A stretch of 64,000 bases of DNA, taken from contig JADZDM010000004.1 in the NCBI GenBank assembly GCA_020851035.1, forward strand, positions 1-64,000, given 5' to 3'. A program made the position numbers and the translations under genes. How positions within the stretch are numbered: the stretch's first letter is position 1; each line of letters opens with the position of its first letter. This DNA is from Gemmatimonadaceae bacterium (GTDB taxonomy: Bacteria > Gemmatimonadota > Gemmatimonadetes > Gemmatimonadales > Gemmatimonadaceae). Below, piece after piece: positions 32,384 to 41,416 of the stretch. A model generated the notes under the pieces. It was not told the origin of the DNA. It saw nothing but the letters and a program-made list of their open reading frames with translations, and did no database searches.

Positions 32384-33184
32384 CTACTCCAGTGGTGAAC
32401 GGCGGTCGCCGATGGCGGGCGCCCGTCCGAATGTGACACAGCTTACGATACGTGCGCCGCCGCCGGTGAGGGCTGCGGCGCACGCGACAAGTGTGGCTGC
32501 GGTGGTCACGACATCGTCCACGAGTACGCAGTGCGCACCCTGCACGTGAGGGGCACCAGCCGAAGCCACGGTGAAAGCGCGAGTTACGTTCACCAGTCTC
32601 TCCCCGGGTGTCAACCGCGTCTGACTCGACGGGGTCCGCCCGCGGTGCAGTGCGGCGACGACCGGCACCCCCCAATGTGCCGCCAGGGCTTGCGCGAGCA
32701 CGCCCGCCTGGTTGTAGCCGCGCTCACGTTCACGCCACCCGGCCAGCGGCACGGGCACCAGCAGGGCACGCTCCCGCACGACGTCCGGCGGCCACGCAAG
32801 CCGCGACATCTCGGCCGCCATGCCCTGTGCCACCTGCGGCCAGCCATCGTACTTGAGCGCATGCACCAGCCGGCTCGCGACACCGTGCCGCGACATCCAG
32901 GCGACGGAGCGGACGCTGCGGACGAAGGGGGGCAGCGCGTCGCACCAGCGACAGGGATCGCCCGCCGTGGCGTCACGGGGCGCCGGGTGGCCGCAACGCG
33001 CGCACTGCGGGTGTGGCAGCCGCTCCACGCGACTCCAGCAGAGCAGGCAGGCGGGACCGCGCTCACGGCCCAGCGGGGCCTCACAGAGCACGCAGACCCC
33101 CGGCAGCGCCAGTTCGAGGAGTGTGCCGGCCAGGGCGGCGAGCTGTGCCCCGCCCTCTCGCGCCATCCGGACGGGCCACCGCAT
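32384..33184 (-). CDS. ComF-family phosphoribosyltransferase-like protein
   Basis: A 266-residue member of the ComF/GntX family, implicated in DNA uptake (competence) in some bacteria. The N-terminal part has zinc-type cysteine pairs (CVLCEAP, CLLC, CARCGHP, CRWC). The C-terminal part has the type-I phosphoribosyltransferase motif [13 protein letters not shown] and the family stretch [15 protein letters not shown]. The start at 33184 overlaps aroE as TGATG. The biochemical role is not known with certainty for the family. Confidence 0.87.
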   Translation of the reverse strand: MRWPVRMAREGGAQLAALAGTLLELALPGVCVLCEAPLGRERGPACLLCWSRVERLPHPQCARCGHPAPRDATAGDPCRWCDALPPFVRSVRSVAWMSRHGVASRLVHALKYDGWPQVAQGMAAEMSRLAWPPDVVRERALLVPVPLAGWRERERGYNQAGVLAQALAAHWGVPVVAALHRGRTPSSQTRLTPGERLVNVTRAFTVASAGAPHVQGAHCVLVDDVVTTAATLVACAAALTGGGARIVSCVTFGRAPAIGDRRSPLE

Positions 33185-34017
33185 CAGGACCGGCCCGTCG
33201 AGGCCTCACAGGCCGCGTGCCACATCGCGTCGCCGTCCGCAGCGCGGCCGAACCAACGCATCCAGGACCGCGCGCCCTGGCTCACGAGCATCCGGAGGCC
33301 GTCGTCCGCCCGCCGCCCCTGCGCCCGCGCCGCCCGGACGAACGGCGTGAGCGAGTCCCGGCGGTACACGAGGTCGAGGCACGCCGCGCCCACCGGCAGC
33401 AGGCGCGGCTCCACCGGCAACTGGTCGTCGCGCATGCCGACCGGCGTCGTGTTCACGATCAGGTCGGCCCCTCGCACTGCATCACCCACGAGTTCCTCCA
33501 CCGTTGTCGCGCCGGCTGGCCCGAGTGCCAGCAACGGAGCCGCCCGCGCCGGCGTCCGGCCCCAGATCGCCAGCCGTGCTGCCGGCCACCCGCCCACCGC
33601 GGCCACCACCGCCCTGGCCGACCCACCGGCGCCGAGTACCGCCACCCGGATCGCCCCGCGCGGAAGTTCACCGAGCAGCGCCGCGACCGCGTCATCGAAC
33701 CCACCCACGTCGGTGTTGTCTCCGTGCAGCGCGCCGTCGCTGGTCCACCAGGTGTTCACGGCACCGAGGCGCGTGGCGAGGGGCGTCAGCACGTCACAGA
33801 GCGCGGCGACGCGTTCCTTGTGCGGGATGGTCACGTTGCCGGCCGCGCCTTCGGCGACCAGCGACCGCAGCGTGGCCCCGAGTGTGGCGTAGGAGACGTC
33901 GACGGCCTCGTAGCGAGGCGCGAGGTGCGCCGCCTGGAGGGCCGCGTTCTGGAACGTGGGGGAGAGCGAATGCGCGACCGGGTGCCCGAGCAGCACCAGC
34001 CGCGTGGGCATCGGCAT
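33184..34017 (-). CDS. aroE: Shikimate dehydrogenase
   Basis: Reduces 3-dehydroshikimate to shikimate with NADPH in aromatic amino acid synthesis, 277 residues. Family features are GHPVAHSLSPTFQN near the N-terminus, the catalytic Lys in NVTIPHKERV, GDNTDVGGF, the nucleotide loop VLGAGGSARAVV and NTTPVGM. It lies between the ywlE-like phosphatase gene and comF with 1-base overlaps. Confidence 0.95.
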   Translation of the reverse strand: MPMPTRLVLLGHPVAHSLSPTFQNAALQAAHLAPRYEAVDVSYATLGATLRSLVAEGAAGNVTIPHKERVAALCDVLTPLATRLGAVNTWWTSDGALHGDNTDVGGFDDAVAALLGELPRGAIRVAVLGAGGSARAVVAAVGGWPAARLAIWGRTPARAAPLLALGPAGATTVEELVGDAVRGADLIVNTTPVGMRDDQLPVEPRLLPVGAACLDLVYRRDSLTPFVRAARAQGRRADDGLRMLVSQGARSWMRWFGRAADGDAMWHAACEASTGRS

Positions 34018-34502
34018 CAGCGCGAGGGCGACTTCGGCGAGGCGGCGAGCCGGTCGAAGGCGCGGCTGATCAGCGCGTGCAGTTCGTCGAACGTGGCCCG
34101 GTAGACGCCGATGTCACCGCCGATCGGATCGCTCACCGGACGAGACACCTCGCCGTGGGTGGCGAAGGCGCTGAGCAGGTGCGCCTTGCCGGCGCCACCC
34201 AGGCCCTCGATCGCCAGCAGGTGGCTGGGGCTCATCGTGAGCACCAGGTCGGCGGCGCCGACCATCGCCGGCGTGACCTGGCGCGAGCGATGCCGCGACA
34301 GGTCGAGCCCGTGCTCCATGGCAATCAGGAGCGACCCTTCCGACGCGCCGCTCATGTCGTCCGCGGCCACGCCGGCGCTCGCGACGCTCACCTGCGGCAG
34401 CTGTCGCGCCTCGACGATCGCGTTTGCGATCACCTCGGCCATGGGGCTGCGACAGGTGTTGCCGGTGCAGACGAACAGGACACGGTAGGGTCGGTCAGGC
34501 AT
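34017..34502 (-). CDS. Low-molecular-weight protein phosphatase, YwlE-like
   Basis: A 161-residue LMW-PTP fold protein with P-loop CTGNTCRSPMAE (nucleophile Cys12, Arg18) and the general-acid loop DPIGG. The Thr between Asn and Cys in the P-loop is the residue that marks protein-arginine phosphatases such as YwlE; tyrosine phosphatases usually have Ile or another residue there. The position next to the tsaC-type gene is also typical of ywlE. I use ATG 34502; a TTG two codons earlier is possible. Arginine-phosphate specificity is an inference. Confidence 0.85.
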   Translation of the reverse strand: MPDRPYRVLFVCTGNTCRSPMAEVIANAIVEARQLPQVSVASAGVAADDMSGASEGSLLIAMEHGLDLSRHRSRQVTPAMVGAADLVLTMSPSHLLAIEGLGGAGKAHLLSAFATHGEVSRPVSDPIGGDIGVYRATFDELHALISRAFDRLAASPKSPSR

Positions 34503-35166
34503 CGCCAAGCAGGTCGGGGACAGTCTCGCGCAGTCTGGCGGCGCTGATCGCGCCCGGGCGGATCACGCGGAGCCGCCGCCCCGTGCAGTCTATCACGGTG
34601 CTGGGTGGCGAGGGAGGCAGCAGGCCGCCGTCCAGCACCATCAGCAGGCCGCGGTTGATCTCCGGCGTCCACTGTTCCACCACCTCGCCGGCGCGCATCG
34701 CGGGCGGCACGCCGGGCCGGTTGGCCGAGGTGGATGTGAGCGGCGAGCCGAGCGCCGTGATGAGGCGCTGCAGGCCGGGATGCGGCGTCCAGCGGACCGC
34801 GATGCCGCCCTCGGGCCCGCGCAACCGCGGCGGGAGCTGGCCCTCGCCGCCCGGCAGCACCAGCGTCATCGGCCCGGGCCAGTGGCGGGCCGCGAGGTGG
34901 GCCGCCTGCGCCGAGAGGTGCAGGCCCAGCCGCGTGAGCATCGCGCTGTTCGACACCAGCAGCAGGAAGGGCTTGGCGGGCGGCCTCCGCTTCAGGGTCA
35001 CGAGCTTCTCGACCGACTCGAAGTCGACCATCGTGCCGAACCCGTACACGGTCTCGGTGGGATAGGCGAGCACGCCGCGGTCCTGCAGGTGCAGCACCAC
35101 CGGCGTCAGCGCGGCCTGCACCTCATCGGGCGACCAGAACGGACGGACGACGTTGTACCCGCTCAC
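34495..35166 (-). CDS. tsaC: L-threonylcarbamoyladenylate synthase (Sua5/YciO/YrdC)
   Basis: Makes threonylcarbamoyl-AMP for the t6A modification of tRNAs reading ANN codons, 223 residues. Typical segments are YPTETVYGFGTMVDFESV, KRRPPAKPFLLLVS and the LTSTSANRPG nucleotide-binding region. It starts with a GTG overlapping ispD by 4 bases and overlaps the phosphatase gene downstream. Its length fits the single-domain TsaC/TsaC2 group better than two-domain Sua5. Confidence 0.92.
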   Translation of the reverse strand: MSGYNVVRPFWSPDEVQAALTPVVLHLQDRGVLAYPTETVYGFGTMVDFESVEKLVTLKRRPPAKPFLLLVSNSAMLTRLGLHLSAQAAHLAARHWPGPMTLVLPGGEGQLPPRLRGPEGGIAVRWTPHPGLQRLITALGSPLTSTSANRPGVPPAMRAGEVVEQWTPEINRGLLMVLDGGLLPPSPPSTVIDCTGRRLRVIRPGAISAARLRETVPDLLGDA

Positions 35167-35972
35167 TCGGGGAGCACCGACAGCGACTCGGCGGTGGCGA
35201 AGTCCGCCTCGTCGGTGACCTTCATGCCGCGTTCACTCCCGCGCACGACCACGACCGGAAACCCGTAGTGCTCGCAGAGGGCCGCATCGTCGGTCGCGGC
35301 GAGCCGGTCACGCCGCGCCCGGGTGTGCACCTCGTCGATCATGGCGCGGGGAAACGCCTGCGGCGTCTGCGCGCGCCAGAGCGCGGTGCGATCCACGGTG
35401 CGCACGATGCGCCCGGTCGCGTCCACCTCCTTCAGCGTGTCGACCACCGGCAGCGCCGCGATCGCGCCGTGGCCGCACTGCGCCTCGCGGATCACGCGGT
35501 CGATCACGGTGGCGCTGGCCAGCGGCCGCGCTGCGTCGTGGATCACGACGGTGTCGACGTTCTCCGGCATGTCCTCCAGCCCGTTGTAGACCGACTGCAT
35601 GCGGTCGCGGCCGCCGGTGCTCACCAGCATGCGGTCGATGTCGCACTGGAAGATCCAGGGCGGCGGGTCGGCCGCGAAGTCGCGCGGCAGCACCACCACC
35701 ACCAGCGCGACGTCGGGGCGCAACTGGAAGGCCTGCAGGCTGTGCAGGACCATCGGCTTGCCGGCGACCCAGCGGAACTGCTTCAGTTCCGGGCCGCCGA
35801 CGCGGGTGCCGCTGCCGGCGGCGACGATCACCACTCCCACGTTCGGCGCGGTGACGGGGGTCACCGCGCGCAGCTCGGCGGGACGCGCATCGCGATCGAG
35901 GTTCGCGGCGGCGCGCTCATCGTCGTGGTGGTCGGGTTCGTGCGGAGTGTGCAGGGTGGACTCGGTGCTCAT
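35163..35972 (-). CDS. ispD: 2-C-methyl-D-erythritol 4-phosphate cytidylyltransferase
   Basis: Third step of the MEP isoprenoid pathway, joining MEP to CTP, 269 residues. The nucleotide loop VVIVAAGSGTRVGG with downstream Lys (ELKQF) and the VVIHDAARPLAS motif are present. It carries a hydrophilic N-terminal extension of about 45 residues, rich in His, Asp and Glu, before the catalytic fold; the usual length is 225-240. The ATG at 35972 shares ATGA with radA. ispF is not adjacent. Confidence 0.93.
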   Translation of the reverse strand: MSTESTLHTPHEPDHHDDERAAANLDRDARPAELRAVTPVTAPNVGVVIVAAGSGTRVGGPELKQFRWVAGKPMVLHSLQAFQLRPDVALVVVVLPRDFAADPPPWIFQCDIDRMLVSTGGRDRMQSVYNGLEDMPENVDTVVIHDAARPLASATVIDRVIREAQCGHGAIAALPVVDTLKEVDATGRIVRTVDRTALWRAQTPQAFPRAMIDEVHTRARRDRLAATDDAALCEHYGFPVVVVRGSERGMKVTDEADFATAESLSVLPE

Positions 35973-37351
35973 GTGAAGATGGTGTCCAGCAGGTCGCGGA
36001 TGTTCGCGATGCCGATGACCGTGAGGCCCGCGGGGGCCTTCACGCGTGCCGAGGTCTTCGAGACGTAGGCCCGCGTCAAGCCCAGGCGCGCCGCCTCGGC
36101 CAGGCGGCGCTCGAGCTGCGAGACCGCACGGATCTCGCCGCCGAGTCCGACCTCGCCGAGGAAGAGCGAGTCCGGGGGCAGCGCGCGATCGTACACCGAC
36201 GAGGCCAGTGCGGCCGCGACGGCGGTGTCACCCGACGGTTCGGTGAGCCGCATGCCGCCCACCACGTTCACGAAGGCGTCGAGCTGTGCGAACCCCAGGC
36301 CGGCGCGCTTCTCGAGCACGGCGAGCAGTAGCGCGAGGCGGCGCGGGTCGTAGCCGGTGGTCACGCGCTGCGGCGTCCCGAATCCGGCCTTCGCCGCCAG
36401 CCCCTGGATCTCGACCAGCAGCGGCCGCGTGCCCTCGAGCGGCGCGGTGATCGCACTCCCGCTCGCCGACTGGGTGCGGTCGCCCATGAAGAGCGCCGAG
36501 GGGTTCGCGACCGGCTGCAGGCCGGCGGCATCCATGCGGAAGACGCCGATTTCGTCGACGCTGCCGAAACGGTTCTTGGTCGCGCGCAACAGCCGGTAGT
36601 CGGCACCCGACTCGCCCTCGAAGTAGAGCACCGTGTCCACGATGTGCTCGAGTGTCTTCGGGCCGGCGATGCCGCCACCCTTCGTCACGTGCCCGACGAC
36701 GAAGATCGCGGTGCCCAGCTCCTTCGCGGCGCGCATCAGCCGCGCCGCGCACTCGCGCACCTGCCCCACGTTGCCGGGCGCGCCCTCGAGCTCCTCGGTG
36801 TGCACCGTCTGGATCGAGTCGATGATGGCGATCACGGGACGCGTGGCATCGAGGTGCGCGATGATCGTCTCGAGGTGTGTCTCCGGGAGGAATTCCACCT
36901 CGCCGGCCCCCTCGCCCAGCCGGTCGGCGCGCAGCTTCACCTGCAGCGGGCTCTCCTCGCCGCTCACGTAGAGCGCCGCGTGCCCCATGCCCTGCAGCCG
37001 CGCGACCACCTGCAGCAGGAGGGTGGACTTGCCGATGCCGGGTTCACCGCCCACCAGCACCATGCTGCCGGGCACTATGCCCCCGCCGAGCACGAAGTCG
37101 AACTCGGCGAGTCCGGTGCGCAGCCGGTTCGACTCGGTGCCGCTGACCGCGCTGAGCTTCGCCGCGCGCACCGCGACCATCCCGCGCCGTGGTGACGCTG
37201 CGGGTCGCCCGATGGCCTTCGACGGTGCCTTCTCGACGATCTCCTCGACCAGCGTGGACCACTCGCCGCACGTCTCGCAGCGCCCGCCCCACTTGGGATG
37301 CTCGGCGCCGCAGCTCGTGCACCGGTACGCGGTCCTGGTCTTCGCGCTCAC
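35969..37351 (-). CDS. radA: DNA repair protein RadA
   Basis: RecA-like branch-migration ATPase in recombination repair, 460 residues. Domains in order: zinc finger CTSCGAEHPKWGGRCETC near residue 12, Walker A GEPGIGKSTL near 105, the RadA-specific KNRFG motif, and a C-terminal Lon-protease-like domain. It starts with GTG overlapping the dnaB stop. Confidence 0.97.
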   Translation of the reverse strand: MSAKTRTAYRCTSCGAEHPKWGGRCETCGEWSTLVEEIVEKAPSKAIGRPAASPRRGMVAVRAAKLSAVSGTESNRLRTGLAEFDFVLGGGIVPGSMVLVGGEPGIGKSTLLLQVVARLQGMGHAALYVSGEESPLQVKLRADRLGEGAGEVEFLPETHLETIIAHLDATRPVIAIIDSIQTVHTEELEGAPGNVGQVRECAARLMRAAKELGTAIFVVGHVTKGGGIAGPKTLEHIVDTVLYFEGESGADYRLLRATKNRFGSVDEIGVFRMDAAGLQPVANPSALFMGDRTQSASGSAITAPLEGTRPLLVEIQGLAAKAGFGTPQRVTTGYDPRRLALLLAVLEKRAGLGFAQLDAFVNVVGGMRLTEPSGDTAVAAALASSVYDRALPPDSLFLGEVGLGGEIRAVSQLERRLAEAARLGLTRAYVSKTSARVKAPAGLTVIGIANIRDLLDTIFT

Positions 37352-38766
37352 TCGCCCTGCGAGCGCTTGGAGAAGTTCTCGAAGCGCGTGTAGTGCTTGT
37401 GGAAGAAGAGCGGCACGGTGCCGATCGGGCCGTTGCGCTGCTTGCCGATGATGATCTCGGCGCGACCATCCAGCTCGCTGTTCTTGAGCCGGCCGGCCTC
37501 GTCGCGCTCCGCGTACACTTCCTGGCGGAAGATGAACATGATCAGGTCGGCGTCCTGCTCGATGGCACCGGACTCGCGCAGGTCGCTGAGCTGCGGCCGG
37601 CCCTTCTCGTCGCCGGTGCGCTGCTCCGGGGCGCGCGACAGCTGCGAGAGCGCCACCACCGGCACGCGCAGCTCCTTGGCCAGCGCCTTCAGCCCGCGGC
37701 TGATCTGGCTCACCTCCTGCTGCCGGTTCTCGGAACTCGGCCCGGTCATGAGCTGCAGGTAGTCGACGATGATCAGGCCGAGCTTCGAGTCCGGGTCCGC
37801 CTTCAGGCGCCGGGCCTTGGCGCGCATCTCCAGCACGCTGATCGCCGGCGCATCGTCGATGTAGATCGGCGCCTGCGAGAGGATCCCCACGGCGCGCGCC
37901 AGGCGGGGCCAGTCGTCGTCGCGCAGCCGCCCCGTGCGCATGGCCTGGGCATCGAGCCGGGCCTCGCTGGTGATCATGCGCTGCACCAGCGACTCCTTGC
38001 TCATCTCGAGCGAGAAGAACGCCACGCCGACCCCCTCGGTGATCGCGACGTGCTGCGCGATGTTCAGCGTCAGCGCCGTCTTCCCCATCGACGGGCGCGC
38101 GGCGACGATGATCAGGTCGGACGGCTGGAACCCCGAGGTCATCTGGTCGAGGTCCGCGAAGCCGCTGGCCACGCCCGTGACCGAGCGCCCTTCCTTGGCG
38201 ATGGTCTCGATGCGCTCCATGGCCGGATACATCAGGGCCTTGATCCGCGTGAAGCCCTCGCCGCCCCCGTCCTGGCCCACCTGCAGGATCCGCTGCTCCG
38301 CGAAGTCGAGCAGCTCGCGCGCCGGCTGGCGCGCCTCGAAGGCCTCGCCGGCGATCTGCGTCGAGACCTCGATCAGCCGCCGCAGGATCGCCTTCTCCTT
38401 CACGATCCGGGCGTGGTGCTCGATGTTCGCGGCTGTCGGCACGGCATCGGCGAGGAAGCTCAGGTACTCGCGCCCGCCCGAGGCGTCCATCTCGCCACGC
38501 CGCTCCAGCTCGTCCGAGAGCGTCACCACGTCGATGCCGCTGCCCTTCTCCATCAGCGCGATGATCGCGCGGTAGATGCGGCGGTGGCCCTCGCGGAAGA
38601 ACATCGTGTCGTCGACGATCTCGGTCGCGCGCGTGATCGCGTCGGCGTCGATCAGCATTGCCGACAGCACCGACTGCTCCGCATCCTCCGACTGTGGGGG
38701 CCGGCGGTCGCGGTACGGGTCAGGCGCGGAGGGTCGCGTCGAGAACGCGTCGAGCAAGCTTGACAT
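37348..38766 (-). CDS. dnaB: Replicative DNA helicase DnaB
   Basis: Hexameric helicase that unwinds DNA at the fork, 472 residues. The N-terminal primase-interaction domain starts with PPQSEDAEQSVLSAML. The ATPase domain has Walker A ARPSMGKTALTLN near 207 and VDYLQLM Walker B. No intein interrupts it. The ATG at 38766 lies 47 bp inside the upstream glycosylase gene, a longer overlap than its neighbours show. Confidence 0.96.
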   Translation of the reverse strand: MSSLLDAFSTRPSAPDPYRDRRPPQSEDAEQSVLSAMLIDADAITRATEIVDDTMFFREGHRRIYRAIIALMEKGSGIDVVTLSDELERRGEMDASGGREYLSFLADAVPTAANIEHHARIVKEKAILRRLIEVSTQIAGEAFEARQPARELLDFAEQRILQVGQDGGGEGFTRIKALMYPAMERIETIAKEGRSVTGVASGFADLDQMTSGFQPSDLIIVAARPSMGKTALTLNIAQHVAITEGVGVAFFSLEMSKESLVQRMITSEARLDAQAMRTGRLRDDDWPRLARAVGILSQAPIYIDDAPAISVLEMRAKARRLKADPDSKLGLIIVDYLQLMTGPSSENRQQEVSQISRGLKALAKELRVPVVALSQLSRAPEQRTGDEKGRPQLSDLRESGAIEQDADLIMFIFRQEVYAERDEAGRLKNSELDGRAEIIIGKQRNGPIGTVPLFFHKHYTRFENFSKRSQGE

Positions 38767-39796
38767 CTTCCCACGTAGGCCGCTTCCACGCGTCGTTGCG
38801 CAGGAGGGCGGCCGGGTGATAGGTGGCGACGAGCGGAATCCCCTGGTACCAGTGCAACTGCTGGCGCAGCTGGCCTATCCCAAGTTTAGTGCCGAGGAGC
38901 GCCTGCGCGGCGGACGCGCCGAAGGCGAGGATCAGCTTCGGCTGGACCAGGTCCACCTGCCGCTGCAGGAAGGGGGCGCAGGCGCGCACCTCCTCCGGCG
39001 TGGGGGTGCGGTTGCCGGGCGGGCGGTGCTTCAGGACGTTGCAGATGTAGATCGTGGTGCGATCGAGCTGGATCGCCCCCAGGATCTTGTCGAGGAGTTC
39101 GCCGGCCGGTCCCACGAACGGCTCCCCGCGCAGGTCCTCCTTCTCGCCGGGCGCCTCGCCCACCACGAGGACCTCGGCCAGCGGGTTCCCGATGCCCGGG
39201 ACGGGCTGCGTCGCCGTGCGCACAAGGTCACACGCCTTGCAGGCGGCGATGGCGACGTTTACGGCATCGATCGACTGCCACGCGGCACCCGGGTCCACGC
39301 CGATCAGGGGGGGCCGCTCCACGCGGAGCCCGCGCGGGAAGACGGCGCCCTCCTGCAGTGCGAGCGTGCCGGTCTTGCGCGGCGGCGGCGGCGCGTCGTC
39401 TGCCGCGGCAGGCAACGACTCCGGGGCTGCCGGCACGGGTCGGGCGGGGGCCGCGGATTGCAGGCGCTGCATCATCTCGCGCCAGTCGTCGCCCTGCTCC
39501 ACCGGTGCACCCGGTTCACGCGCTTCGCGTGGCGGCCTCGGGCCGTCATCCCCTGCGCGCGGTGGCGCGACAGGCCGGTCCGGTGCGACGGCCGCTGCAT
39601 CGTCGCGCGGCGCTGCACGGGTCGGGACAGGGCGTGGTGCGGCCGCGGGCACAGCCGCAGTGGCGCCCCCGTCGCCCGGAAGGGCGCCGAGCATGCGCAT
39701 CACGTCGTCCACGCCGAGCGCATCGAGCAGCATCTCCGATTCGCCAAGTTCGCGGCGCTGCTCGAGGTAGGCGCGGAGGCGCTCGCGGGCGTTCAC
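38720..39796 (-). CDS. Uracil-DNA glycosylase, family 4, with N-terminal extension
   Basis: Excises uracil from DNA. The 358-residue protein has a catalytic domain in about the last 200 residues (GEAPGEKEDLRGEPFVGPAG, NVLKHRPPGNR, ATYHPAALLR), preceded by some 130 residues rich in Pro and Ala that look disordered. Family-4 enzymes hold a [4Fe-4S] cluster by four cysteines. Here CKAC and RAC are present, but the expected Cys in the KxRPPGNR motif is His. It starts with GTG overlapping coaBC and ends within dnaB. Confidence 0.88.
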   Translation of the reverse strand: MNARERLRAYLEQRRELGESEMLLDALGVDDVMRMLGALPGDGGATAAVPAAAPRPVPTRAAPRDDAAAVAPDRPVAPPRAGDDGPRPPREAREPGAPVEQGDDWREMMQRLQSAAPARPVPAAPESLPAAADDAPPPPRKTGTLALQEGAVFPRGLRVERPPLIGVDPGAAWQSIDAVNVAIAACKACDLVRTATQPVPGIGNPLAEVLVVGEAPGEKEDLRGEPFVGPAGELLDKILGAIQLDRTTIYICNVLKHRPPGNRTPTPEEVRACAPFLQRQVDLVQPKLILAFGASAAQALLGTKLGIGQLRQQLHWYQGIPLVATYHPAALLRNDAWKRPTWEDVKLARRVLDATLRA

Positions 39797-41016
39797 GCGG
39801 TGCCTCCGCCGTGACGCGCTTCGAGCAGGCGCGAGACCCGGTCGAGCAGCAGGTCCGCGAGCACGGACTTCGGCAGCACGGGCGTCACTTCCCGCCCACC
39901 GGCGGCATCGAGGATCACGACGCGGTTGGTGTCGGTGCCGAACCCGGCGCCTTCCTCGGTGGCATCGTTGGCCACGATGAAGTCCAGGCCCTTGCGGTGG
40001 AGCTTCGACATGGCGTGCTGCTCGACGCTGGTCGTCTCGAGCGCGAAGCCCATGATCACTGCACCGGGTCGCCGGAACGCACGCGTGGAGGCGAGGATGT
40101 CCTCCGTGTGCTCGAGGGCGATCACCGGTGCGGTGTCGCCCTTCTTGATCTTGTGCGGCTCGACGGCGGTGGGCCGGAAGTCGGCCGGGGCGGCGGCCAT
40201 GACGAGGGCGTCGGCGGCGGGCAGCGCTGCGGCGACGGCGTCACGCATCTCGGTGGTGGAGGTGACGGCGATCGCGTCACCACCCCACGGCAGCGGCACT
40301 TCGAGCGGCCCATGCACGAGCGTGACGGCCGCACCACGGCGCCACGCCGCGTTCGCGATGGCGACGCCCATCCGTCCGCTGCTGTGGTTCGTGATGTACC
40401 GCACGGGATCGAGTGCCTCACGGGTCGGGCCTGCCGTGACGACGATGTGGCGTCCGGCAAGCCCGCGCGCGGTTTCCAGGAGGCGTCCGGCATGTGCGAG
40501 GATCTCCTCCGGTTCACACATGCGACCGGGGCCCACGCCTTCGCCGAAGGCGAGCGGCCCGGTGTCCGGATCGAGGACGTTGTGGCCCAGCTCGCGCAGC
40601 ACCTGCACGTTGCGGCGCACCAGTGCGTGTGCCCACATCCCGTCATTCATCGCCGGCGCCACCAGCACAGGTGCCCGGGTGGCCAGGAGCACGGCGGTGA
40701 GCTGGTCGTCGGCGCGGCCCTGTCCGGCGCGCGCGAGCAGGTCGGCGGTGGCGGGGGCGACGATGACCAGTTCCGCCTCCTTCGCCAGCCGGATGTGCGC
40801 GAGGGCGTGGCCGGCGTCGAGGATGGCCGGTGCGACCGGACGCCCGGTGACCGCCTCGAAGGTGATCGGGCCGACGAACTCGCGCGCGGCGCGTGACAGG
40901 ATGACGTCAACGACGGCGCCCGCCTGGGTGAGCAGGCGGGCGAGCGTGACAGCCTTGTAGCAGGCGATGCCGCCGGTCACCCCGAGGATGACGCGGCGGC
41001 CGTCGAAGGGGCGCAC
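39793..41016 (-). CDS. coaBC: Bifunctional phosphopantothenoylcysteine decarboxylase/phosphopantothenate-cysteine ligase
   Basis: Catalyses two steps of coenzyme A synthesis, 407 residues. The N-terminal flavin-dependent CoaC domain has VTGGIACYKA and the PAMNDGMW substrate clamp. The C-terminal CoaB domain has TAGPTREALDPVRYITNHSSG and the later KIKK motif. It follows rpoZ by 21 bp, in the widespread yicC-gmk-rpoZ-coaBC order. Confidence 0.96.
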   Translation of the reverse strand: MRPFDGRRVILGVTGGIACYKAVTLARLLTQAGAVVDVILSRAAREFVGPITFEAVTGRPVAPAILDAGHALAHIRLAKEAELVIVAPATADLLARAGQGRADDQLTAVLLATRAPVLVAPAMNDGMWAHALVRRNVQVLRELGHNVLDPDTGPLAFGEGVGPGRMCEPEEILAHAGRLLETARGLAGRHIVVTAGPTREALDPVRYITNHSSGRMGVAIANAAWRRGAAVTLVHGPLEVPLPWGGDAIAVTSTTEMRDAVAAALPAADALVMAAAPADFRPTAVEPHKIKKGDTAPVIALEHTEDILASTRAFRRPGAVIMGFALETTSVEQHAMSKLHRKGLDFIVANDATEEGAGFGTDTNRVVILDAAGGREVTPVLPKSVLADLLLDRVSRLLEARHGGGTA

Positions 41017-41037
41017 GTGACCGGCCCCCGGCGCGGC

Positions 41038-41253
41038 TTACTCGGGACGGCGGCGCGGCATCACGCGGTACTCGAAGTCCTTGCCATGCAGGTCCTCGAG
41101 CGCACGCGTGGTGAGCTTCTTCTCCTTGCCGGTGGAGCCGATCTTCGGGAACTCGTTCAGCACGCGCGCATACTTCGCCGCGACCAGCACGCCGAGGTAC
41201 TTGTTCTGCGACTGCTGCTGCTCGGTGATGTCGCCGGGGGTGAAGACTCGCAT
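41038..41253 (-). CDS. rpoZ: RNA polymerase omega subunit
   Basis: Small RNA polymerase assembly subunit, 71 residues. I assign it by position between gmk and coaBC and by the pattern MRVFTPGDI, NKYLGVLVAAKYARVLNE and KKLTTRALEDL. The ATG at 41253 has GAGGAG ten bases upstream. The longer frame (to 41442) runs into gmk and is not protein-like. The sequence is diverged from enterobacterial omega. Confidence 0.85.
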   Translation of the reverse strand: MRVFTPGDITEQQQSQNKYLGVLVAAKYARVLNEFPKIGSTGKEKKLTTRALEDLHGKDFEYRVMPRRRPE

Positions 41254-41416
41254 TCCGTTCCATCTCCTCGGCGCACACGCGCCGTTGGGTGACCATCTGT
41301 GCGCCGGCCGGGCCGCCACACACCGTTCGAGCCTGCTCCAACGCCTGCTCCTGCTCCTGCACGCCGCAGGCCGGTGCTCGTCACACCCGGCCGGCCGCGC
41401 GCCACCTCCCGTCGTG

